From NCBI RefSeq assembly GCF_963676685.1, contig NC_092345.1, positions 83,269,592 through 83,333,591 of the forward strand: a stretch of DNA of 64,000 bases, in the 5' to 3' direction. Source of the DNA: Mytilus edulis (taxonomy: Eukaryota; Mollusca; Bivalvia; Mytilida; Mytilidae). Both the position numbers and the translations under genes were made by a program. The notes under the pieces are model-generated. The model was given only the letters and a program-made list of their open reading frames with translations. It was not told where the DNA came from and searched no databases. Shown here piece after piece: positions 35,701-45,136 of the stretch (positions within the stretch are counted from its first letter, which is position 1; each line of letters opens with the position of its first letter).

Positions 35701-38700
35701 ATAAAAATCATGAAAGAGTGGGATTTTTAGTCACTTCGCTTTTGTCATCACCTGCTGAGACTAAATTATTTGAAAAAGAACAGAAATTTTTAAAGATACA
35801 TGGAAATGAACTTTTAAGTACAAAACAACAAAAAGAGGAGGTTGAAACAAAAAACTTGGGAAATGAGAATCAGTTTCAACAATTTGCAACAATGATGCAA
35901 TGTATGCAGTCTGTATTAAACCCTAGGCCGAGTACCCCATTTATGGCCCAAAGATTTGCCCAGAATCCTGAATGGATTTATGAGCTAATAGTGTGAAATA
36001 TAGCATGCATGTTAGTGATATAGTTTAGTGATATGTAATTATTTGTTGTGGTAATAAAAATATGAATTACAACAATAAAGTTTTTTAGAATTTGTAAAAT
36101 TAGTCAATTTTCTATAATCAATAAGAGTTGCTTGATTAATTGTTTGGTAAATATGCCAAGTTTGATTTATATCATGGTAAGAATACTTGGATACTGTCAG
36201 AATAAGTAGCTTTATCTGGTATTTGGATGTTGTGTCATTCGTCAGTATCATGTGCTTCTTATATATATATAGTTATCCAGTATATATATTACAAAAAGTT
36301 TTCATTGGTGTTGATAAAATTTGCCAATAATCATTAAAAGTTTTTAGTTGAAATTTGTTGATGTAGTTTAAGGTTAATATATATTTTAAATTTAAATTCA
36401 AATTTAAAATTTGACGGAACAATTTTATTTTGGGGTCCTATGTTTTATTCAGTGAAATTTTCCAAACAATATTGAACATTCCAAACATTATTTTCAACAT
36501 TTTAGAATTAATTTGTTTTAATTGTAGGGAGGAAGGTAAATTATTTAATTGAGTATTGATAAGGATCATAGGGCTGTTGTTAGTTAAGGTGGCACTTGCA
36601 GTATTTTGATATGTTATTTAAGTAACGAGGTTTTGAGATGCTTTTCAATCCAAATCTTATATATTGGGACATGGGAATCATTTATAATAGAACACTATTC
36701 TAAATGATTAACACATGTTCCTATATAGATAAGAACTTCCCAGGACTGGTGTCAGTTTGATCACAGGTGAGGGATGAAAGTATTGTTGATTTAGTACATA
36801 CAACATGGAAGAACTGGTCAAATGATGAGGTTTCATGTGGACTATGGAAATATTGTCATGACATCTCAGGAGATGATAACACTGATAAGGGATTAATATA
36901 TCACAATATATTTATTTATTCTATTCTGTGCCTGTTACACCCCATTGATAGTTGTGGCTTTTGTATGTACAGATACACTGATATTTCATTTATAATTATA
37001 TTGACACCTGACATAATTTGTATAGTTGTTGAGTCTCATGGTATACAAGGATTTCATCGTTAAGTGTATCGTTAAGTGTATCGGTAACTAAAGCTTGATC
37101 CTGTGAGAAAAAAAAACAACAAAAAAACAAAAAAACAAAAAAACAGAAAGAAAAAAAAACAAAAAAACAGAAAGAAAAAAAAAACAAAAACAAAAACAAA
37201 AACAAAAACAAAAACAAACAAAAACAAAAAGCAAAAAACAACCCATTAAAAAGTTGAAGGTAGAAAATAGAACAAAAATGTCAGTTTATGGCTTATCATC
37301 TTCGTTCAGAGGCAAAATAAAGTATGAATTTATTATTTTATTTTAGAAAAGGCAAATTTTATTTGTCAAGACATTATCATTGAAGCTGGTGATAACTACA
37401 AATTGTAGAATATAGATTAGAAATATAAGCAATGAAAGGAATTTTCGCTATAGACAGGAACAAAATTTGTTAACACATTTTGTCTTTTGTCCCTTTAGCA
37501 CCTCGTTTAGAGATGTTTTTCAATCCAAATCTTATATATTGGGACATGGGAATCATTTATAATAGAACACCATTGCTAATGAGGGTAATACATCAACATC
37601 CGAATGTATATCGGCTATAATATGATAATATGTATAAACTCATTTAACCAAATATGAAATTCGAGAACTATCCTCAATCAATTTTACAATCTAGCTTCAG
37701 TTTTCAAGATTTTAAGTATGTATCCCGAGCCTTAACAAACAATGACTTGATGTTGTATTTGGGTCATCAACAAGAAGTAAGGATAAAATTTAATCTTAAG
37801 TTAACCGACTGCCTATACTTGTCTTATGGCCGATTGTGAGGACTGGACGCTGAAGAGAATCTAGGCACTTGGGTCAGGACAACAATTTTACTATCCAGAA
37901 CTGTTTCACTCAGTCAGCAATCATTCCGTCAGCCTAATCATACGTTAAACACATGCAGCCAGATGAACGATCTTCTCATGACATACGGGGCTTTCAAGCA
38001 CAGACGTCCGATTGAATAAAGAACTGTTTGTATTGGGTACACTAAGCCCTCAAGAATTGAATGGTATAAGAGTATAAGTAACACATGTATCACAATAATT
38101 TCAACTCCAAACTATTATATATATAAAAAAAGAAGATGTGATATGATTGCCAATGAGACAAGTAAGACAACTCTACATAGTTCTGCTTACTGCTGAAGAA
38201 TGTACGATGACGGAAATAATTGTATTGTATTCAACTATACTTCCTATTCATGTATATAATTTATAAAGATATAAGAAAAATGTGATATGAGTGCCAACGA
38301 GACAACTCTCCATCCAAGTCACAATTTGTAAATGAAAAAAAACATTATAGGTCAAAGTACGGTCTTCAACACGGAGCCTTGGCTCAAACCGAACAGACAG
38401 CTATAAAGGGCCAATAAAAATGACTAGTGTAATCACATTCAAATGGAAAAACCGACGGTCTAAAAAATGAGAAACGAGAAACACTTATGAACAACATCAA
38501 CAAACGACAACTACTAAACGTCTTACTTATGTCAGATGCAAACAAATGCTGCGGGTCAAGCGTACAAACCTTAGTCTTACCCGAAACAATAGTGTAACAT
38601 CATAACATAGAAAAACACACTATAAAATATCAATTGAAATGGATTAACTCAATCAAAAGACATTTTAACACAAGTGAACATACACTGAAGGAATAATTTT

Positions 38701-40304
38701 GACCTATGAAACGTGTAAATACAAAATCAATTAAATAAGGGGTGAATAAATAATGGTAACAGTAGTATACCACTGTGAGATGTTAAATAATTGCAGAAAG
38801 TCAACTATAGAAGATAGAAACATTGAATAAATAACCTTGCTGTCAAATAGAATAATGTACACAGGTAAAAAAAAAAACCAACATTTTGTTGTAAGTTATA
38901 CATGTTATATGGTATAAATAGAGAACGGAAATATGCCTACATATATAAAGCTACTGATTAGCACAAAAGTAAATATACTTTGTTGAAAGTGAATATTTAA
39001 ATCACTCTGTATCTTGAGAGTTTCAATTGCATGGCACTGATTATTAAGAAAACATGCAATATTTGTCAAGAGGTATCTATGATGGGTTTACATATAGTAA
39101 CCGGTAGTAATACATCAACCATCAACCCTTCTTTTCGTAACATATCAACAAATCCGTTTGATTCAAAGACTTGAAGTTGACGAAATTGTCGACTGATTCT
39201 AACAGCCAACGAATACCTTCTTTTACAAATAAAATGAAGACCGAGAAAATTGTCGTTTACGGTAATAAAAAAATGGTTAACATGTTTTCTGCGAAATTAC
39301 AAAATATATAACTCAAATTCCAAAAAATTGTATAATCCAACGTTTTTGGTGGAGTTGTGTGTTACTTCATGCATGTAACTAATGTGTATTATAATCAGGC
39401 TGCTTCTACTGAAAAGAGGTTATATAAAATATTTCTTATTTACATGCATTCTATTTAGAAATGATAAAAATGTTATAAGTGCCATCTTGTAAATATGAAT
39501 AAGCGAAGATACAGTGAGTGAAAAAAAACTGCCTTAAAATATCTAAGGTGAAATATGAACTAGGGATAGAAAAGATACATCATGTTAATAGTTGATTCAA
39601 ACTAATTCCAACAAACGACATTATTACGATTGAAGACAACAGCACAACTTGTCAATTTCATTTTGAAAAAGAAAAATTTTAAATCTTTAAGAATACATTG
39701 TTTTAACAAGAGAACCGTACGATACTGAATGAGGAAACGCCCTAATTCCATCCCCGCAACCACGACATCAAAATCCTCGATGCAATAGGTTTTTTTTGTT
39801 TTTTTTTTATTATAAAATATTATGGTAGATCAAAGACCCCTTTGTGGCATGTGCACAGCGAACCGATAAAAAGGACCCATTAATCATAAAATTGAGGAAA
39901 ATTAACAAAAGGGATAGGACAATCAAACTGCATGTTAAAATAACGTACAGAATGTTGCGGTTTAAAACATGTTATATGAAGACGTCATTAAAAATAAAAA
40001 TGGATTATGATTAAAAAGAAACAACTGTTACAATTTCGTTAATATTTGGACTCGGCAAAAGTCTAAATATGAAATGTCATCGGTTGGCTTGGCAATGTAA
40101 CTTTTTTATTTTCCTTTTTTCAAATCTGTATTTGATTATTTTTGTTCAAATTAATGATATTATTATAAATGAAAATACTTAAAATAAAAATAATCGTGAC
40201 TCATTTTAGATATGCGTAAATATAATATACTAGGACTTACCTTCTACAGAAGCCGATGCAATGACGAGAATAACTATGAGTGCACACAAACGCATTTTAT
40301 CAAC
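32779..40304 (-). CDS. Secreted protein gene, two exons visible (partial)
   Basis: The first coding exon (40295 down to 40241) encodes MRLCALIVILVIASASVE, a good signal peptide ending near SAS-VE, and stops in phase 1 at a GTAAGT donor. It is preceded by an acceptor-like TTTTGTTTTAG at about 40305, so an upstream leader exon is likely. The next exon (32886 down to 32779, 108 nt, phase 1-1) has a TTTAG acceptor and a GTAAGA donor. It encodes SVPIVEGCNNRLQG... with a second Cys in VVVSCDDQ. Phases match exactly. Symmetric phase-1 exons are typical of extracellular modules. I do not recognise the module, and further exons were not found. The 7.3 kb intron contains the recombinase element. Linking the two exons is an inference. 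Confidence 0.55.
32984..33055 (+). repeat. Split direct repeat A1 (left end)
   Basis: Starts TATTCTAAATGATTAAC and ends GTTTGATCACAGG. Identical over 72 bp to A2 at 36696-36767. Confidence 0.92.
33120..35996 (+). CDS. Tyrosine recombinase (YR) of a mobile element, spliced, one frameshift
   Basis: Exon a 33120-33476 (119 residues, acidic then Lys-rich; donor GTAAGT) joins in phase 0 to exon b from 34231 (HTCDNCASGEM...). Near a run of five A (34394-34398) the frame changes by one and continues as the recombinase frame to 35444. That frame, counted from the ATG at 34440, has a core-binding region with HKAQC...CGC (a possible zinc cluster). The catalytic domain follows: Arg143 in GDRAGDL, Lys170/172, His258 and Arg261 in HSTR, Trp284 and Tyr293 in GWKSDKMLKHY, i.e. 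a complete R-K-H-R-W-Y set. A 36-nt GT-AG segment (35445-35480) with in-frame stops precedes an in-frame C-terminal part to 35996 with predicted helices but no domain I know. Strand transfer for excision and integration is the expected role. The frameshift suggests an inactivated copy or a sequencing indel. Confidence 0.82.
36635..36695 (+). repeat. Split direct repeat B1 (internal)
   Basis: GAGATGCTTTTCAATCC through ATAATAGAACAC. One difference from B2 (37510-37570). It abuts A2 with no spacer. Confidence 0.9.
36696..36767 (+). repeat. Split direct repeat A2 (internal)
   Basis: Exact copy of A1. The B1/A2 junction is what joining the right and left ends in a circle would create, which is the accepted role of the internal repeats in split-repeat YR elements. 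Confidence 0.92.
37105..37240 (+). repeat. A-rich low-complexity tract
   Basis: Runs of A interrupted by single C or CAG/GAAAG. It lies between A2 and B2 and generates a spurious minus-strand Phe-rich frame. Confidence 0.9.
37510..37570 (+). repeat. Split direct repeat B2 (right end)
   Basis: 61 bp matching B1 with one substitution. The first base after it is C (CATTGC) where B1 is followed by T (TATTCT), which marks the element's right boundary. Confidence 0.88.
37571..40240. other. Intron with mussel dispersed repeats
   Basis: No gene frame. 38110-38840 is a composite of common mussel repeats (AAGATGTGATATGATTGCCAA, GACAACTCTCCATCCAAGTC, AACGAGAAACAC, CAACAAACGACAACTAC, AAACAATAGTGTAACATCA), also seen at 47040-47545. 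Nothing recognisable lies in 38840-40240. Confidence 0.55.
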
Positions 40305-41160
40305 CTAAAACAAAAATACAAATCATTTAAAAAAATACTGATTATTCAGTCTTTAAATAAATCAAAATAATGAAAAGCTACTTTAAAAAAAAAATTATCT
40401 AGATTATAACCACATGTAAACTTGTATAACCTGTTTTCAGAAAAAGTTAAAGAAAGCGCAATGTACGAGACAGGGACGAGTTTGATATATAACTAGCAGA
40501 TGTGACCAAATTGACATATATATTTTTTCTTTTATCTTATTATTTATAGTTGTATAGCACATACCCCATGACGTCTAACATAACATTAGATCAATGCAAA
40601 TGATTGCTATCCAGCACCAAATTGATCTTTCCTTCAAATGTCATAATTCTTCATTTGTTTCTTTTTAAAAAGTTCAATTTTGGAACATTCAAGTGAAAAT
40701 TTATATTTACGTAGATTGTATGATTCAGATCAATTCAATATTTTATATTTCAGTAAACAAAAAATATTGTTCTTTTGTATTTGAAAAACCTTCGACGATT
40801 TGCGTGTTATGATAAATTATTTGACTTCGTATGTCCTACTCATACATATGTTGACAATTTTCAATGATCTCTTCTAAACATTCTTAAGATGAGAAAGAAT
40901 CAGATTACAATTGGATCAATGTCCCAGTCAAAACTATTATATCTATTATATACATGACCATACAAATAAAAAAGAGTTTTCCAATCCTGTTTATCCTATA
41001 AAGATTTTTTTAATAAAAATGAATTTACAATCGAAGGCTTTACTTTGTTGTGATACATTATTCAACTCTGAACTTTGATCATATGTAGATGATACAGTGG
41101 TCTTATTAGAGATGTGAATTCCAACATATTTAATAATAACAAAAAATTATAAAAAAATTT

Positions 41161-41290
41161 AAATAAATTTATACATTACAAATATGAATAGATAAATCAT
41201 TTTAATAAATTTATACATTACAAATATGAATAAATAAATCATTTTAATAAATTTATACATTACAAATATGAATAAAGAAATCATTTCAAT
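41161..41290. repeat. 42-bp tandem repeat, three units
   Basis: ATACATTACAAATATGAATA recurs at 41171, 41213 and 41255 with nearly identical surroundings. The minus-strand open frame here (repeated MIYLFIFVMYKFI) reflects the repeat. Confidence 0.88.
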
Positions 41291-41618
41291 AAAGTTTACA
41301 TTAAAAATAAGACGAACTTGCAGATATAATATTGTAAGATGTCGTTTCCAGTTTTTCAAATACTTTTGTAACTACAAGCATCTAGTACATAGCAAAAAAT
41401 TCAACGCATGTTAACAACGATTCTACAGGAACGTTTCTCAACATGTCAGAAACTTTTAACATTTACAATTACTAATGTCTTTTTTTCTGTCGTTTGTTAT
41501 ACCAACTATGATCAACTATAACTTTGAATTGATTTTTTTTTTAAATTAGTTCTTATCTTTGTTCCTTTTGTTATATTACTGTTAAATACAAAGGGGATTT
41601 AGTAACCAAAAAATACAG

Positions 41619-41728
41619 AAGAGCCAGGACGGTGTAACAGGTTCTGTTAACCTAAAAATATACAAAGGTTGTGTCTACGTTCTTCGTAGAACGTCACCAA
41701 CATCTCTCTATAATGAGGAATTAGTTAG
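41619..41728 (+). pseudogene. Isolated exon of argininosuccinate synthase
   Basis: A 110-nt segment with an acceptor (AATACAG) and a donor (GTAGGT) encodes KSQDGVTGSVNLKIYKG, then VYVLRRTSPTSLYNEELV. It aligns without gaps to a C-terminal exon of argininosuccinate synthase, which makes argininosuccinate from citrulline and aspartate; the family shows KSQ, VYxLxRxSPxSLYNEELVS at the same spacing. The exon end falls at the same place as in vertebrate ASS1 as I recall it. No neighbouring ASS exon was found within several kb on either side. It is therefore most likely an orphaned exon copy moved by duplication or transposition. A real gene with very long introns is possible but less likely. Confidence 0.72.
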
Positions 41729-42477
41729 GTAGGTCACAAACCAGTATACACTTTCTTTTTATAAATCATTTGATAAATATTTGTCACTTATGTAATTTGA
41801 TAGCTCCAATAAAGACTGCAAAATAAAAATAATTTTACAGGGACAAGGTTCGGAAAGGATAATTTTGTTAATAGAAGACTCTGTCATTTACATTACACAA
41901 AAAAAAAACATGTCAACATGTCTTGATTACATAATTTACAGCTGAAATACCCAGTATATACTATATTATTAGGGAGTCTTTCACGATTTCAACCACCTAC
42001 TCGTCCCTATATGGCCTTTTTGTGCTAATGTGGCGTAAAGCAAACAACAATCAACAATAAAAAAACGACTTCGACCACATATGAGGGTCTCACAAGGTCG
42101 GTCCGGTATATATGTACGTGTATATAGGCTTAACTTTTTTGTAATACAATATTCAACTCTGAACTTTGATCATATAAATATATATATATATATATATATA
42201 CTTGTCCTGCATAAATTGAAGTTTTCAGTTGTTAAAAAATATATTTCTGTGTATAAAAGCTATCATAAACGTAGAACAAGACGTGTGGGTATAGTTAAAC
42301 GTTTAATTCCCGTTCTATAAATTGATTGGTTACTAAAAACCATTGCTACTCTTCATTAGATAGTGAACAAAGGTTTGATGGACTAAAAGGGGCAATAGCA
42401 GTGAAAGTCATGTTTACCGATTTGACTCAAATTCTCATATTTGATTTATTTAGTAAAACAATGTAAAAGGGGATTGG

Positions 42478-42690
42478 GGAGGGGGGTGGGGGAGGACCTT
42501 TTTCGGGACGTCCGGGTCGGGTGTTTTTAGGCTCGAGATTTCGGGATTGATCCTTTCGGGATCCAGGAATTCTTTTTCGAATTTCGGAATGTCGGGATTT
42601 AAATTTCTTGAAAATCGGGACCTCGGGATTTCTTGTTTTTAAGTCCGAGCTTTCGGGATCAGGACCCCTCCGATCCCCCCTCTGTAAAAA
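42478..42690 (-). repeat. Dispersed repeat rich in TCCCGAAATC words, inverted copy
   Basis: Reverse-complement relative of 26262-26450, with several TTTCGGGAT words and CCGGGTCGGGTGTTTTTA. Roughly 75 percent similar to the other copy by eye. Confidence 0.65.
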
Positions 42691-42769
42691 ATCATCCAAA
42701 TTAAAAGTCTCAAATAAACCTTTTACAGGACATGGGCTCGGGTAATATGCTTTGTTTCGTCTGTATTAA

Positions 42770-43160
42770 AGGATGTTCGCTACTCTGTTAAAAAATAACA
42801 AGCTTTTTAAAAAACTATTATGAATTGATAGTATATTAATAAAGAAACTAAAAAAGTAGAAAAAAATGGAGGGTCCGTGTGCTCGTTTTCGAGATATAAG
42901 CCATTGAAAATTTGGCGGGAAATAATTCTCTCTAGATTTTTCATATATTTAACATTGGCACCTTATTTGTTCCAAAAACTATGAAAAAATAACAAGAATT
43001 TTATAAGATTTTGAAATATGGCTTTTTAAACTTTATGTAATAAAATTATGAAAAGAAAAGTAGAGGTTAGTGGGCAATTTTTTTAATGACAATACATGGA
43101 TAAAACTAGAGGATTCCAAAAATCTGGCAAAAAATAAAAAAATGGAGGAGCAAACATCCT
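42770..43160. mobile_element. 391-bp MITE-like element
   Basis: The left end AGGATGTTCGCTACTC matches the reverse complement of the right end (AGGATGTTTGCTCCTC) with a few differences. The interior is AT-rich and has no frame. It resembles a common mussel repeat that opens with GGATGTTCGCTACTCTG. Confidence 0.6.
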
Positions 43161-44436
43161 AGTCTAGACGCTATCTAACTAACTATCGAGTTGACCTCCG
43201 AAAACCTCCGATGGCCATATAAGGGATATACACATAAATATAGATATAAATAGATTAAGTAAACTTGTGCTATTGGATTTTCTAGGTCTATTTAATTTCA
43301 TATTATAGATTAACAGTATATGATAATCATCGTTTTTACCTGTATAAGAATGATTTTTTAAGGATCGAATCAGTCGATCAAATGATTTACCTTTGTTTCA
43401 CTTCAGAGTCAATCTTTACATTCTTTTCCTTTAAATAACTGACCACGCACGATTCATGCGTTATCCATCTCTAGTTACGGTTAAATTGAAGTTCACATGA
43501 ATACGGAATCAATGAGGTCGAATTATCCACTTGCAATGTTTCTTAGTTTATCTTGACAAAATTGAACCAAACTTAATGCTAAAAGCAATCTATTATTTCA
43601 CTAGTCTATTGCATGTATCCCTTTCATTAATGATTGAACAAAACAAATCATATTTTAGATTTTTTACAAATCTCATGGTTAGTGCCACTTTAATGGTCGA
43701 CCTAGCAAAGAATCTTGTTATACATAAAACCAAAATGACTGCAGTTACTTTTTTTAATAGACAAGTATTTAGAAAAGTTACGTTGAGATGGATAAATTTC
43801 TTTTGTTTATTGAGAAATTCCTATCAAGTTTAACGAATTAACATTTAACTGCATTTCATATAGCAGCAAATGGAAAATCGCGACAAGAAGGAAAGGAGAC
43901 ATACATCTTGTATACACACAAAAGAAAATAAGTTGTAAATAAATGCTGGTTTTTTTTTGTGTTTTTATTATCGTTAATTAACGTTTCGAATAGAAACCAT
44001 CCGAAAATGATTTGGAGTTAGTCATTTTGATGAACATCTATCGATTGTTTGTTTTATCTCTCACATTTATTTCGTGTTATAGAAATGATGTCTCGTTGAC
44101 GTTTATAGTAATCGGAATATTCAGCATACAGTAAAAGTACACATTGTCCAAAAATTCCGCAAGAGTTTCTGAAAATTCTATCCATTTTAACGAATTTAGC
44201 TAAAACTGCGATTCACATATAACTGCAGGGTGAAGACACAATAACATAAACGGTGCCATTGTTTTGCACAAAGATACGCATTTCTACAATCTCTTCAGTA
44301 AGGCTCGAGGCCAAAATATTTGAAAATCCAAACTTTATTAACAAAATGAATAGCTTATAAACCTTAAAGGACAAAAAGAATAGCCAAAGCCGGGCAAGGA
44401 ATCAGACCGTTGCATGGGGAGATGTATTCCTTAATC
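43161..44436. other. No gene seen
   Basis: A 100-residue plus-strand frame at 43531-43833 has no recognisable content and an unremarkable AT-rich composition. No repeat structure was noticed. Confidence 0.4.
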
Positions 44437-44885
44437 TAGAATGAAATTAACAACAGTGTGGCTGGGGCCATTGTTTGACACATTAAAAATCATCCATTGA
44501 CTGGGACAATTTACGTGAACGTTTGTCTGTAACGACCACTGTTCACGACGTACCTACGATAGACATTTAAACTGTGGGGTCACCAAAGGTTTCTTAACGC
44601 CTTTAATTATAAAATAATTCGAAAATTAATCAGGAATAACCTTTATGTTTTGATTTATATAAATTGATATAAATCAAAACATCGTGTTATTTCTGATTAA
44701 TGTTTTCGAATTACTTTATTAAGGTGTTGAGAACCTTTGGTGACCCCATAGTTTAAGTGTCTTTAAAAAGTACACAGTGAGCAATGGTCGTTACATACAA
44801 ACGTTCACCTTAATTGTCCCAGTCAATGGATGAATTTAATGTGTCAATCAATGGCCACAGCCACACTGTTTTGAATTTCATTCTA
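44437..44885. mobile_element. Foldback element, ~449 bp palindrome
   Basis: The two halves (44437-44650 and 44665-44885) are reverse complements with scattered differences. They run from TAGAATGAAAT at the outer ends through CCATTGACTGGGACAAT and GGTCACCAAAGGTT to a central TGATTTATATAAATTGATATAAATCA. No frame. It ends about 250 bp upstream of the Gly/Ser-rich gene's ATG, so it could sit in that gene's promoter region. Confidence 0.82.
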
Positions 44886-45136
44886 AAAAGAATTTAAAAG
44901 TTTGTAACAGCAAATTTTTATAACATAGTTGTTAACATCATAATTTGCATACCAGTACCGATGTGCATGCTTTATTCCAATGAAAGAGTTAGGTTCATAT
45001 CGGCCATCAAATATAATCTCCCAAAGACTAATAAAGGTATACATCATTGTCACGTATTCTAATATAATCAAAAGGTCAGAAGAATAGCCTTCATTAAGAT
45101 AAGCCATAAACTAAAGACCTCATTTAACGTGACACC

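Larger units (their letters stand above)
32984..37570 (+). mobile_element. Tyrosine-recombinase element with split direct repeats
   Basis: Order of parts: A1 (32984-33055), recombinase gene (33120-35996), B1 (36635-36695) immediately followed by A2 (36696-36767), a 740-bp tail, and B2 (37510-37570). A1 and A2 are identical over 72 bp; B1 and B2 differ at one of 61 bp. An A1...B1A2...B2 layout is the split-direct-repeat pattern of PAT/Ngaro YR retroelements. Those carry gag, RT and RNase H, for which there is neither space nor any trace here. Cryptons are YR-only but are not known to me for such repeats. The near identity of the repeats indicates a recent insertion. Flanks share only ATT at the junctions, consistent with recombinase insertion without target duplication. 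Confidence 0.8.

Noticed and set aside
36996-37241. Minus-strand Phe-rich frame
   Set aside because: Produced by the A-rich low-complexity tract.
32984-37570. Assignment to DIRS
   Set aside because: DIRS elements have inverted terminal repeats and an internal complementary region; here the repeats are direct and no RT is present.
41161-41290. Regular 42-bp repeats considered as a CRISPR array
   Set aside because: Units are contiguous without variable spacers, and the DNA is plainly animal with spliced genes.
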